Shown one piece after another: positions 1 to 7,350 of a DNA stretch of 10,946 bases. The stretch spans positions 1-10,946 of the forward strand of contig CAMHDG010000024.1 of the NCBI GenBank assembly GCA_946183815.1, written 5' to 3'. A program made the translations under genes and the position numbers. Under the pieces are notes generated by a model. That model did not search any database. It was not told where the DNA came from and saw nothing but the letters and a program-made list of their open reading frames with translations. The DNA comes from an uncultured bacterium (lineage in GTDB: Bacteria > Cyanobacteriota > Vampirovibrionia > Gastranaerophilales > Gastranaerophilaceae). Position 1 is the stretch's first letter, and every line of letters begins with the position of its first letter.

Positions 1-2282
1 CTCGTTTCTGCTACGATTCATACAGAAGATTTTTAACAATGTTTGGTTCTGTTGCTTGGGAAATGGACAGACAAAAATATTTTGAATCAGAGGTAGAAAA
101 AGTTAAAGAAAGAGAAGGCGTTACAGAAGATACACAAATCTCTGCTGAAGGCTGGAAATCTTTGATTCCTATCTACAAGAAAACAATTAAAGAAGTAACA
201 GGAAAAGAATTCCCTCAAGATCCTTATGTTCAATTACAAGAAGCGATTGAAGCAGTATTCAGATCTTGGAACATTCCACGTGCTGTTGCTTACAGAAACA
301 TGAATAAAATCGACCACAATTTCGGTACAGCCGTAAACGTACAAACAATGGTATTCGGTAATATGGGTAATGACTGTGCAACAGGTGTTTCATTCACTCG
401 TAACCCTGCAACAGGTGAAAACAAATTCTACGGTGAATACCTTGTAAACGCTCAAGGTGAAGACGTTGTTGCAGGTATCAGAACTCCTAAACAAATTGCT
501 GAATTAGAATCTGATATGCCTGACATTTACCGTCAATATGTTGATATCGCAAAACAACTCGAAAAAGGATATCACGATGTTCAGGATATGGAATTTACGG
601 TAGAACGTGGTAAATTATGGATTCTTCAAACAAGAAACGGTAAGAGAACAGCAAAGGCTGCTATCAAAATCGCCGTTGATATGTATAATGAAGGCATTAT
701 TTCTAAAGAAGAAGCAATTATGCAAGTTGATCCATACGCTGTATATCAGGTATTGTTACCTTGCTTTAACCCTGATAAAGTAAAACACTCTCACAAAGTT
801 TCAAAGGGTGTAAACGCATCTCCGGGGGCTGCTGTTGGTAAAATTGTATTTGATACGGAAGAAGCAGCACAAAGAGGCGAAGCAGGTGAAAAGGTTATCT
901 TGGTAAGAATTGAAACTTGTCCTGATGATATTCACGGTATGGCAGTTTCACAAGGGGTACTTACTTTAAGAGGTGGTGCTACATCACACGCAGCAGTTGT
1001 TGCTAAAGGTATGGGTAAACCTTGTGTATCAGGTTGTGAAGACCTAAAAATTGACCTTGCAAACGAAACCATTACTTGTGCTGATGGTACTGTATTCCAC
1101 AAGAACGATATTATCTCTCTTGACGGTGGTACAGGTGAAGTTATGGAAGGTGCTATTGAACTTGTTGAAGCAGGTATTGATTCAGACTTTGAAACCTTCT
1201 TCGGCTGGGTTAACGAAATTAAACAATTAAAGGTTGAATCAAACGCTGATACTCCTAAAGATATCGAAAATTCTTTGAAATTCGGTGCTGAAGGTGTTGG
1301 TCTTTGCAGAACTGAACACATGTTCATGGACCCTGACAGATTACCTTGGGTTCAAAAAATGATTATTGCAGGTACTAAAGAAGCAAGAAAAGAAGCATTA
1401 GACAAATTGTTACCTATGCAATATGACGATTTCTACAAAATGTTCAAGGCTTTAGGTAATATGCCTTTGACAGTTCGTCTTTTAGATCCGCCTTTACACG
1501 AATTCTTACCTTCAAAGATTGAATTGATTGAAAAGGTTGCTACAAAGCGTGCTTTAGGTCAAGATTATGCTGAAGATGAAAAAATGTTAGAAATCGTAGA
1601 AAACCTTTCAGAATCTAACCCAATGATGGGCTTAAGAGGTTGCCGTTTAGGTTTAACTTATCCTGAAATCAACGAAATGCAAGTTAGAGCAATCTTTGAA
1701 GCATGTTGTGATTTGAAGAAGGAAGGTCACGCAGTTCAACCTTGGATAATGGTTCCTTTGATTGGTCACATCAACGAACTTAAGACTGCAAAAGCAACTT
1801 TAGTTTCTGTTGCGGAACAAGTTATGCAAGAAAAAGGGGTAAATGTAGATTATAAATTTGGTACTATGATTGAAATCCCTCGTGCAGCATTAACAGCAAA
1901 AGAAATCGCAACTGAGGCTGAATTCTTCTCTTACGGTACAAATGACTTGACACAAATGACATTTGGTTACTCAAGAGATGATGCTGAGGGTAAATTCCTT
2001 AAGAATTACGTAGAACAAAAAATATTACCTTCTAACCCATTCGTTACATTAGACGAAAACGGTGTTGGAAGATTGATTGAACTTTCTATTAATGAAGGTA
2101 AAGAAATCAATCATAGTTTAGTTGGCGGTATCTGTGGTGAACACGGTGGCGACCCTGATTCTGTAAAATATGCTCACAGAATCGGTTTGAACTACGTTTC
2201 TTGCTCACCTTTCAGAATCCCACAAGCAAGACTTGCTGCTGCTCAAGCAGTTATCGAAAGTAAGAAACTTGCTAACGTATAG
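1..2282 (+). CDS. ppdK: Pyruvate, phosphate dikinase (PPDK), 5'-truncated by the window edge
   Basis: Interconverts pyruvate + ATP + Pi and PEP + AMP + PPi in the cytoplasm. The open frame begins at position 3, not at the ATG at 39: the codons before that ATG read RFCYDSYRRFLT, a conserved PPDK segment, so the real start lies upstream and roughly 100-120 residues are missing from a family length near 870-880. Numbering from the Met at 39: the rest of the N-terminal ATP-grasp domain runs to about 200 (ends WILQTRNGKR). The swivelling phosphohistidine domain carries GGATSHAAVVAKGMG with catalytic His317 (codon 987-989). The C-terminal PEP/pyruvate barrel has GLCRTEHMF, LLDPPLHEFLP, GTNDLTQMTFGYSRDD and GGICGEHGGDP, whose Cys (codon 2133-2135) is the usual general acid. 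All catalytic motifs are intact. Codon choice looks more biased (GGT, GTT, AAC) than in the neighbours, which suggests high expression. A hairpin terminator follows. Identity is very secure. Confidence 0.97.
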   Translation, partial: RFCYDSYRRFLTMFGSVAWEMDRQKYFESEVEKVKEREGVTEDTQISAEGWKSLIPIYKKTIKEVTGKEFPQDPYVQLQEAIEAVFRSWNIPRAVAYRNMNKIDHNFGTAVNVQTMVFGNMGNDCATGVSFTRNPATGENKFYGEYLVNAQGEDVVAGIRTPKQIAELESDMPDIYRQYVDIAKQLEKGYHDVQDMEFTVERGKLWILQTRNGKRTAKAAIKIAVDMYNEGIISKEEAIMQVDPYAVYQVLLPCFNPDKVKHSHKVSKGVNASPGAAVGKIVFDTEEAAQRGEAGEKVILVRIETCPDDIHGMAVSQGVLTLRGGATSHAAVVAKGMGKPCVSGCEDLKIDLANETITCADGTVFHKNDIISLDGGTGEVMEGAIELVEAGIDSDFETFFGWVNEIKQLKVESNADTPKDIENSLKFGAEGVGLCRTEHMFMDPDRLPWVQKMIIAGTKEARKEALDKLLPMQYDDFYKMFKALGNMPLTVRLLDPPLHEFLPSKIELIEKVATKRALGQDYAEDEKMLEIVENLSESNPMMGLRGCRLGLTYPEINEMQVRAIFEACCDLKKEGHAVQPWIMVPLIGHINELKTAKATLVSVAEQVMQEKGVNVDYKFGTMIEIPRAALTAKEIATEAEFFSYGTNDLTQMTFGYSRDDAEGKFLKNYVEQKILPSNPFVTLDENGVGRLIELSINEGKEINHSLVGGICGEHGGDPDSVKYAHRIGLNYVSCSPFRIPQARLAAAQAVIESKKLANV

Positions 2283-2354
2283 AGGTAAATAAATTAGGAT
2301 GCGATATTTCGCACCAATAACGTTGTTCAGGCACTGCCTGATAGCAAATTAAAA

Positions 2355-2390
2355 TAGGATGCGGTAGATAAAAATCTACCGCATCTTTTA
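2355..2390 (+). terminator. Rho-independent terminator after ppdK
   Basis: A perfect 12-bp stem (GATGCGGTAGAT at 2358-2369 with ATCTACCGCATC at 2374-2385) encloses an AAAA loop and is followed by TTTT. It lies about 75 bases after the ppdK stop. It is nearly symmetric, so it could also stop the convergent - strand transcript of the gene ending at 2458. Confidence 0.85.
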
Positions 2391-2406
2391 TATGTTCTGT
2401 TTAGCA

Positions 2407-2433
2407 GATGCGGTAATCATAGATTACCTCATC
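2407..2433. repeat. Second GATGCGGTA hairpin between convergent genes
   Basis: An inverted repeat with arms GATGCGGTAATC (2407-2418) and GATTACCTCATC (2422-2433), one mismatch and a 3-nt loop. The left arm shares GATGCGGTA with the terminator stem 50 bases earlier. No T-run follows on either strand, so on its own it is not a canonical terminator. It may be a decayed copy or an mRNA 3'-end stabiliser for one of the converging genes. Confidence 0.6.
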
Positions 2434-2457
2434 CTACTGCTGTTACTTCGCTTATGC

Positions 2458-2931
2458 TCACTTAACATAAGTTTTATGGTCTGTTGAAGTGGTAACTGTT
2501 TTATTCAATTTATCAATTACTGTTACCTCCGGATAATAAATTGTATATTGAGTCTTGCCGTCAGGTAATTTTTGATACGCATAATCATACTCATTTTTTG
2601 TGTAGTCAACTATTCTTTTGCCATCTTTGTTTGCTGAATAATTTTTTGAACGGCGTGGTAAATTTGTCTGCACTCCTGTATTTACGTCAAAACTATCCTT
2701 AATTACGGTGGTAGTTAAACTCTTATCTGTAATATATGAATTTCTTTCTACCTGACTTGTGAGTTTTCCATCTTTGTTAAAGAATGATTTTGTTGTATTT
2801 ACGTGCCCTGAACGACCGTCAAAAAATTTCGGATAGTTTAATTTCTTTCTTATAACATTCCCGTTAGAGCCTTCATGAACAACTTTCCCATACTTTATGT
2901 AATTATAAGTGCTTTTTATTGGATTAAACAT
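2458..2931 (-). CDS. Unrecognised 157-aa protein, beta-rich
   Basis: I do not recognise a family. The product has no signal peptide or membrane helix and is rich in Lys, Thr, Asn and Tyr. From about residue 38 it alternates short Thr/Val/Tyr strands with turn-like segments (NKDGKL, NTGVQT, NKDGKR, PDGKTQ), which suggests an antiparallel beta meander. The Met at 2931 is preceded by AAAGGAAC, a good ribosome-binding site, so the start is well supported. It lies 13 bases behind the 165-aa gene and is probably its second cistron; convergent ppdK lies downstream. The two proteins have a similar feel (polar, strand-turn repeats with Asn-Asp/Asp-Gly turns), so a shared origin is possible but not demonstrated. 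The gene is real by frame, length and ribosome-binding site; its function is unknown. Confidence 0.8.
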   Translation of the reverse strand: MFNPIKSTYNYIKYGKVVHEGSNGNVIRKKLNYPKFFDGRSGHVNTTKSFFNKDGKLTSQVERNSYITDKSLTTTVIKDSFDVNTGVQTNLPRRSKNYSANKDGKRIVDYTKNEYDYAYQKLPDGKTQYTIYYPEVTVIDKLNKTVTTSTDHKTYVK

Positions 2932-2944
2932 TTCTGTTCCTTTC

Positions 2945-3442
2945 TTATTTCTTAAACATTTCTACAAAATTGCCGTCAACATTACGATAAAATGTGACCC
3001 CTTCGGGTGTTTCCTGACGTTTAAAACAGTTTCCGCTTACCATATTTTTATATTCTGTCGTTTTAATATAATTTGTTCCTGCATCATTCCTGCAAATTTC
3101 AGTAGTGCGTACACGCTTAATCGGCCCGCCTATATTACCTCTAATTTCCTGTGTAAATTCTCTATGTTGAGGCAAAAGAGAAAAGGCATAGTATTTTGTC
3201 TTTTCAACTTGGTTTTGAACATTATTTTTGAAATCCATATTTATTGTCATTGAATTGTTAAGAAGGTCTTTACCCAAAACGGTTACATTATCCTTGTCTT
3301 TTAGTTGCAACTCGACATTTTTGTATTGCGTAAATTGAGATAAATCATCACAAAGTTCTCTAACCTCTTTAGCATTTTTCTCTGACAGGACAGATAATTT
3401 CGCCTTGTTTTCAAGGTTATTAAATATTCCTGATATATTCAT
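2945..3442 (-). CDS. Unrecognised 165-aa protein, first gene of a small operon
   Basis: No family recognised. The N-terminal 35 residues look helical (NNLENKAKLSVLSEKNAKEVRELCDDL). The remainder is polar and strand-rich (QEIRGNIGGPIKRVRTTEIC, NYIKTTEYKN, ETPEGVTFYRNVDGNFVEMF). There is no signal peptide or transmembrane segment, so it is predicted cytoplasmic. Three Cys (about 31, 117 and 139) are not arranged as a metal site. The start at 3442 has a strong ribosome-binding site, AAAGGAG, about 7 bases upstream. Just before it the - strand leader contains a small hairpin (ATTAGT/ACTAAT arms, 3457-3473). The 157-aa gene follows after 13 bases and is presumably co-transcribed. A 75-base AT-rich gap separates it from the dipeptidase gene upstream, with no obvious terminator or consensus promoter, so transcription could continue from that operon. 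Confidence 0.8.
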   Translation of the reverse strand: MNISGIFNNLENKAKLSVLSEKNAKEVRELCDDLSQFTQYKNVELQLKDKDNVTVLGKDLLNNSMTINMDFKNNVQNQVEKTKYYAFSLLPQHREFTQEIRGNIGGPIKRVRTTEICRNDAGTNYIKTTEYKNMVSGNCFKRQETPEGVTFYRNVDGNFVEMFKK

Positions 3443-3517
3443 ACACGCTCCTTTAAATTAGTTCCATACTAATCTAAAACACGTGATATTTTTTTTTGCT
3501 AACAAATATTTACAACA

Positions 3518-4195
3518 TCATTCAATATCAAAATCAAAATATGTATCAGGATAGGGTTCATTTTTTAAGGTAAAGTGCCACCATTCAGAATCTATCCCGT
3601 CAAACCCTGCTTTAAACATAGCATCACGCAATATTTTTCGATTTCTTTTTTGTTCTCTTGTCAACTTATTATAATCAGGGTGAGATATATCTGAAAACAA
3701 ATCAAATGCCCCGCCCATATCAACAAACGATCCATCCGTTTTGATTAGGGTCAAATCAACGGTGCTCCCCCTTGTATGAGAAGATTTTGTTGCAATATAA
3801 CCACCTTTTACCAAATCTGATTTTTTCAAATCAGGATAAAATACCTTATCCCCAGCGTCATTCGGGTCGTTAATCCATGTGACAAAATTATCTACTGCTT
3901 TTTGCGGTCTATAAGTATCCCAAATTAAAAGTCTATATCCTTTTTTTCTTAACTCTTTAGCCGCAGAGGACAGTGCAGCAAGCGATTCTTTCGTCATATA
4001 TGCGATAGGAGCATTATACCCCTTTATTCTATTCCCCGTAAAATTATTAGACGAATAATAACGCATATCATAGACTGCATCGTCAATTACGGTATAAACA
4101 GGTGCAAAACCACTCTTGTCACAAGAAATCTGTGATGCAAAAATCATTTGCGTAAAACTTAATAATATCACCAATGTTAAAAATATCTTTTTCAT
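3518..4195 (-). CDS. Exported VanX-type D-Ala-D-Ala dipeptidase (peptidase M15D)
   Basis: Predicted zinc dipeptidase that hydrolyses D-alanyl-D-alanine or related muropeptide ends. Residues 1-20 form a signal peptide (MKKIFLTLVILLSFTQMIFA), so it should act outside the cytoplasmic membrane. The catalytic set of the family is present: DTYRP with Arg96, SSHTRGSTVDLTLI giving zinc ligands His140 and Asp147, and EWWHF giving catalytic Glu204 and zinc ligand His207. Length (225 aa) is normal for the family plus a leader. ATG at 4195 has AAGGGGA as ribosome-binding site, which sits against the stop codon of the upstream gene (12-base gap), so the two are an operon. No vanH or D-Ala-D-Lac ligase is nearby, and glycopeptide resistance VanX is cytoplasmic. 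The likely role is therefore wall turnover, nutrient recycling or attack on foreign peptidoglycan, as for exported DdpX-like enzymes. Confidence 0.9.
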   Translation of the reverse strand: MKKIFLTLVILLSFTQMIFASQISCDKSGFAPVYTVIDDAVYDMRYYSSNNFTGNRIKGYNAPIAYMTKESLAALSSAAKELRKKGYRLLIWDTYRPQKAVDNFVTWINDPNDAGDKVFYPDLKKSDLVKGGYIATKSSHTRGSTVDLTLIKTDGSFVDMGGAFDLFSDISHPDYNKLTREQKRNRKILRDAMFKAGFDGIDSEWWHFTLKNEPYPDTYFDFDIE

Positions 4196-4207
4196 AATTA
4201 TTTCCCC

Positions 4208-5251
4208 TTAAATTTTTAGTTTACTCAATGGAATAAACTCGAACCTCTTATAACGGTCAAACACTTTTTTTCTCTCGTAGAAAGCCTCTTCCGTCACATT
4301 CTCCCATTTGTTATCGCTATATGCCCAAAACCAGGGCTGTTTAGGATTTTCGTAAGAATCATATTTAAAAGTAACCTGCGGGAACAATTCAGTCGAATTT
4401 TCAACAAGACAATAAATCCTCATTCCGCTTTCTCCTGCCCCCTCAGAGTACTCATTACAAACGAAAACATCATTACAGATATAATACCTGTTCCTTTCTC
4501 CGCCACTTACCACGTGTTCAGGTTTTCTGTTTACCATTGTGTACATATCATAAATGACACCCTTCCATTCTCCGTTTGCAATTTCGCCTATCAGAAGTTC
4601 TTCTATACCATCAGCGTTTGCATCATAGTATATGTAACCTATTTTATCTAAAACTTTTTTAGGATTCTTTTCTATTTGAGCAATTACGTTATACATATAA
4701 CTCATATTTTCTTTTTCAAGTTTTTCAGAATCCCATTTTTCATTAATCGCAGTAACGTGCTTTTTTAATATATCAGTATAAAGATCCTTTCCTTTTGTCC
4801 CCTTATCCTTTGTATAGATTGAACCTTTTATCCCTTGTATCCTAACTGTTTCACCTAAATTATACAAATTCTTAAATGATACCGGACATTCTTTTGTGTA
4901 ATCGTATTGAACATCCGTTGGATATTTAAGCACCATATCATAGATAACTCCGTTTTTATCGGTGAGTTCGCCTATTTTGCGACCTCCCGGGAGGTTTGCG
5001 TGTTCCGCAGGCGATTTATAGGCTCTTATCCCAAAAGCAAAGCCTCCAAAACCCGCTTTTTTTGATTCTTTATGATAAACAGATATTCCCTTATGTTTTT
5101 TCTTTACAGAATATATGCCGTCAAATTCTTGCGGAATTGTTATGGAAAATAACTTGTAAGATATGGTTTTATCAGCATTTTCCTTTGCGTATGAAAAAGA
5201 AAACGTATTAAATAAAGCAAATATAAAACAAAAAACAAAAACTTTTTTCAT
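4208..5251 (-). CDS. Exported protein of unknown function with a DxNxDG loop
   Basis: The start is taken at ATG 5251, not at the in-frame GTG at 5257: AGGGG lies 5 bases before the ATG and would overlap the GTG, and the ATG begins a classic signal peptide (MKKVFVFCFIFALFNTFSFSYA, cleavage near residue 22). The mature protein has about 325 residues. Part one (to about 120) contains LFSITIPQEFDG, GFGGFAFGIRAYKSP and KYPTDVQYDY, a pattern I have seen in uncharacterised secreted proteins of anaerobes but cannot name. The middle is charged and helical (about 155-205). Then comes YYDANADGIEELLIGEI (about 208-224), a calcium-loop-like DxNxDGxxE motif as in EF-hand or VCBS/FG-GAP repeats. The C-terminus is aromatic (PWFWAYSDNKW). 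It is co-transcribed with the D-Ala-D-Ala dipeptidase 12 bases downstream, hinting at an envelope or extracellular role. A possible -10 lies at 5280-5285. Confidence 0.85.
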   Translation of the reverse strand: MKKVFVFCFIFALFNTFSFSYAKENADKTISYKLFSITIPQEFDGIYSVKKKHKGISVYHKESKKAGFGGFAFGIRAYKSPAEHANLPGGRKIGELTDKNGVIYDMVLKYPTDVQYDYTKECPVSFKNLYNLGETVRIQGIKGSIYTKDKGTKGKDLYTDILKKHVTAINEKWDSEKLEKENMSYMYNVIAQIEKNPKKVLDKIGYIYYDANADGIEELLIGEIANGEWKGVIYDMYTMVNRKPEHVVSGGERNRYYICNDVFVCNEYSEGAGESGMRIYCLVENSTELFPQVTFKYDSYENPKQPWFWAYSDNKWENVTEEAFYERKKVFDRYKRFEFIPLSKLKI

Positions 5252-5279
5252 AAACACCCCTACTAAATATTAGCATAAA

Positions 5280-5285
5280 AGTATA
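5280..5285 (-). promoter_or_regulatory. Possible -10 element (TATACT) for the exported-protein operon
   Basis: TATACT on the - strand matches five of six -10 positions and would start transcription about 20 bases before the ATG at 5251, leaving room for its AGGGG ribosome-binding site. No good -35 is visible at 16-18 bases, so this is tentative. A TG-preceded TAATAT nearer the gene is an alternative. Confidence 0.3.
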
Positions 5286-5350
5286 TTTTTACGAAAATTA
5301 CACACATAGTTAGCCAAGAAAAAAATATACACTTTCCCATTAATCACCTG

Positions 5351-5511
5351 CGTAACACTTTGCGTGTGGGTCGAAGACCCTCTGCCAATTTTTTCACAAC
5401 AAAAAAGACTCCCGATTTAATCGAAAGTCTTTATTACATTTACCCCTTGGGCAGAGGTAAGGACTCCGTTTGCGTACAGCAAAACAATTAAGTATTGTTT
5501 TGCGTTAAGTG
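5351..5511 (-). repeat. Dispersed fourth copy (R0) of the tRNA-Tyr-linked repeat core
   Basis: These 161 bases match the junction of two 247-bp units of the 7495-8032 array, in the same orientation, with only about three differences that I count (5354, 5365, 5476). Contained parts: GGGTC-GAA-GACCC hairpin (5368-5380), CTCTGCC, a terminator hairpin (5401-5432), TTGGGCAGAGGT (12 bases matching the tRNA-Tyr 3' end), and a 10-bp palindrome GCAAAACAAT/ATTGTTTTGC (5479-5503). The equivalent bases in R1 lie 2107 bp to the right, so the dikinase gene is bracketed by direct repeats. Confidence 0.9.
5401..5432 (-). terminator. Rho-independent terminator in repeat copy R0
   Basis: Read on the - strand, arms AAAGACTTTCGAT and ATCGGGAGTCTTT pair over 13 positions (two are U.G wobbles) around a short TAA loop, followed by a T-run reaching six. 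On the + strand the wobbles become mismatches, so the - strand is the functional one. It is the second terminator after the dikinase gene. Confidence 0.75.
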
Positions 5512-5577
5512 ATGCATTTATCAATTGTAAAATAGCAGTCGATTTGAGAAGAAAAAACAAATAATTTGATAGTTGTC

Positions 5578-5607
5578 AAAAGTAGGGCAGACTTCAGCCT
5601 ACCCTAC
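5578..5607 (-). terminator. Terminator of the dikinase gene
   Basis: On the - strand an 11-bp stem (GTAGGGTAGGC with GTCTGCCCTAC, two G.U wobbles) closes a TGAA loop and is followed by TTTT, about 55 bases after the dikinase stop codon. The + strand version has two C.A mismatches. A further 7-bp outer pair, GATAGTT (5568-5574) with AACTATC (5609-5615), encloses it. The apex carries the GACTNNAGNC motif seen in the two hairpins upstream of the gene. Confidence 0.7.
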
Positions 5608-5660
5608 TAACTATCGGTTTAGGCGGAAAGAACAGAATATTTGAGATAATTTTTAATTTT

Positions 5661-7277
5661 TTATTCCACTTTATCAACAATATTTCGTGTTTGCCAAAAA
5701 TAGATATCGTCATCTTTTATCCCGCCCTCTATATCTTGTGGTGTGCAAAACTCTTGTTCTACAACAAGTGCGTTTTGTGCAACTTTTTTGAGTTGGTCAA
5801 AGAGTTTTTTATTCCCCGATAAATCATATTTTAACGGCTCAAGCTCGATTATTTCTCCGTCTTCATTAAAGGTTACTTCCGGACAACCCATTTGGACAGA
5901 ATCATAGGTTAATTCTTTCTTATCTTTGTTATAGGTAAAAATATGAGGCTGCGTTGAACCCTCAAAACGCCATTCTCTATCAGAATACAATTCTATTTTC
6001 AGGTTCCCTTTTTTGTCATCTGTATAAAGTGTGAACTTATAATCGGGTTTTACTCTGTTCTGTAGAACTATCCCCGGTTGGATATTTTCTTCGGGGATAT
6101 TGTACATTTTTCTTGAATATTTAGCATTATGATGATATTTGGAATGGACTACAAATCTTATAGTATCGAATAAATCTTCTTTATCATCAGGTTGTGCTAC
6201 ACAGGTTTTGTAAACTCCTGCCGCAGAATAATGCGGCAAATCTTCCCCGTTAAATGACGACCTTACCATAATTGCAGGAGTGTTTATACCGTTTTCTTTC
6301 AGGGTATCCATCAATTTTTCTATTTCTCCGTTTGACATGTACTCATCATAAAGTCTTGCATAATCATCAATATCCTCTGAGTTATCCGTCATTGGTTCAA
6401 GATATCCCGAAGGTAGTGCCATGGATTTAGGTATAATTACATCAATCTTTCCCTGCTCCTTTAGTTCTTCTAATCTTCTCAAATTAACTGCTTTTGCTCC
6501 AATGATATCTGGTGAATACTCTTTTGAGGTCAAAATCTTATTACACGGTTTAAGTTTTGGTACATCAACCGTTTTAAATTCTATCGGTTTTGATGGTTTA
6601 TCTGTTTTATCAAACCAAATCCAGTTATCTTTCAGTTCAAGTTCTACATTTTCGCCGTCAAGTGATTTCAGCCGTTCAATTTTATCAGGTTCTAACACGG
6701 CACCGCAGACATCGGTTTCCTGTCTCAATCTTGTTCCTAAATGAGAAAACGCTGCTATATCATCAGTTGTGTATATTAATCCCACAATATTAGGGTTATC
6801 AAGATTTGAAGCAAAAGTTCTTACAACAAGAATAGTTGGTTCTGTTATATCATCATTTTTTTTGAAAACGTTTGAATCCTGATATTTTATCCTGCCGACA
6901 GCCTTACCCTCTTTTATAGTATGAACTAACGGTTGTCTGTGTTGTAATCTTGTAACAACAGTTGCTTTTTGCATCATTGGAATGGGGTTAAAACAGTATT
7001 CATGTCCGTCTTTTAAATCGATTTTGCCCGTATCTTTATATTCTATATGATACTTAAACGGCTCTTTCCCGAGGCTGTCATGAAAGTAATACAGATTACC
7101 CTCTTTTTTCATTTCTTCTTCCTGACGTTCACCCTTTATATCATAAATAAGATACGGCTTTTCCCCGAGGTTATCCTCGTTATCCGTTCGGATATCGATA
7201 TTCTTATTTCTCGGTTCAACTTTATAAGTGTGAGCCATAAATGTTGGTTGATTTATCATGTAAGATTTAATGCGCAT
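5661..7277 (-). CDS. Compact alpha-glucan/phosphoglucan water dikinase-like protein
   Basis: Predicted to move the beta-phosphate of ATP via a phosphohistidine to an acceptor, by family most likely a glucan. Residues 1-110 are a beta-rich domain (PYLIYDIKGE, NLYYFHDSLG, FKYHIEYKDTG) that may be E-set- or carbohydrate-binding-like. Residues 160-215 (NIVGLIYTTDDIAAFSHLGTRLRQ) match the swivelling His domain of plant PWD/GWD, with His179 the presumed phospho-acceptor. Residues 245-535 are a PPDK_N-type ATP-grasp: GAKAVNLRRL, IPKSMALPSG, VRSSFNGEDLPHYSAAGVY, PQDIEG (513-518) and the final FWQTRN. His domain before a C-terminal ATP-grasp is the GWD/PWD order, opposite to PPDK, PEP synthase and rifampicin phosphotransferase. 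No PEP/pyruvate barrel is present. At 538 aa it is under half the plant length. ATG 7277 has no clear ribosome-binding site; Met7 or Met14 are weak alternatives. The acceptor is unproven. Confidence 0.85.
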   Translation of the reverse strand: MRIKSYMINQPTFMAHTYKVEPRNKNIDIRTDNEDNLGEKPYLIYDIKGERQEEEMKKEGNLYYFHDSLGKEPFKYHIEYKDTGKIDLKDGHEYCFNPIPMMQKATVVTRLQHRQPLVHTIKEGKAVGRIKYQDSNVFKKNDDITEPTILVVRTFASNLDNPNIVGLIYTTDDIAAFSHLGTRLRQETDVCGAVLEPDKIERLKSLDGENVELELKDNWIWFDKTDKPSKPIEFKTVDVPKLKPCNKILTSKEYSPDIIGAKAVNLRRLEELKEQGKIDVIIPKSMALPSGYLEPMTDNSEDIDDYARLYDEYMSNGEIEKLMDTLKENGINTPAIMVRSSFNGEDLPHYSAAGVYKTCVAQPDDKEDLFDTIRFVVHSKYHHNAKYSRKMYNIPEENIQPGIVLQNRVKPDYKFTLYTDDKKGNLKIELYSDREWRFEGSTQPHIFTYNKDKKELTYDSVQMGCPEVTFNEDGEIIELEPLKYDLSGNKKLFDQLKKVAQNALVVEQEFCTPQDIEGGIKDDDIYFWQTRNIVDKVE

Positions 7278-7350
7278 ATTTAAATAAAATATGTAAATAT
7301 TAATTTTTGCTATTGCATTTTGATATGAACGAATTATTTGTCGCTAAAAA

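Larger units (their letters stand above)
5252..5660. other. 409-bp gene-free region between the dikinase and the exported-protein operon
   Basis: No credible gene. Reading along the - strand it holds the dikinase terminator (5578-5607), an AT-rich stretch (5512-5567), the dispersed repeat core with its own terminator (5351-5511) and then an AT-rich leader with a possible -10 for the gene starting at 5251. Two terminators in a row suggest the dikinase is well insulated from the operon behind it. Confidence 0.7.

Noticed and set aside
932..1327. A 131-codon - strand frame inside ppdK
   Set aside because: It lies wholly antisense to a strongly conserved PPDK segment containing the catalytic His; its composition is that of a shadow frame.
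2909..3253. A hydrophobic + strand frame of 114 codons
   Set aside because: Antisense to the well-supported 165-aa gene with its AAAGGAG site; the hydrophobic look comes from reading Lys/Asn-rich codons backwards.
2458..3442. One gene split by a frameshift
   Set aside because: Each frame has its own strong ribosome-binding site and plausible N-terminus, with a stop and a 13-base gap between them.
3518..4195. Vancomycin resistance gene vanX
   Set aside because: The catalytic family matches, but the protein is exported and no vanH, D-Ala-D-Lac ligase or two-component regulator is visible.
5252..5257. GTG at 5257 as the start of the exported protein
   Set aside because: The AGGGG ribosome-binding site would overlap it; ATG at 5251 has correct spacing and begins the signal peptide with MKK.
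5661..7277. PEP synthase or a second PPDK
   Set aside because: It lacks the C-terminal PEP/pyruvate barrel, and the His domain precedes the ATP-grasp domain, the reverse of those enzymes.
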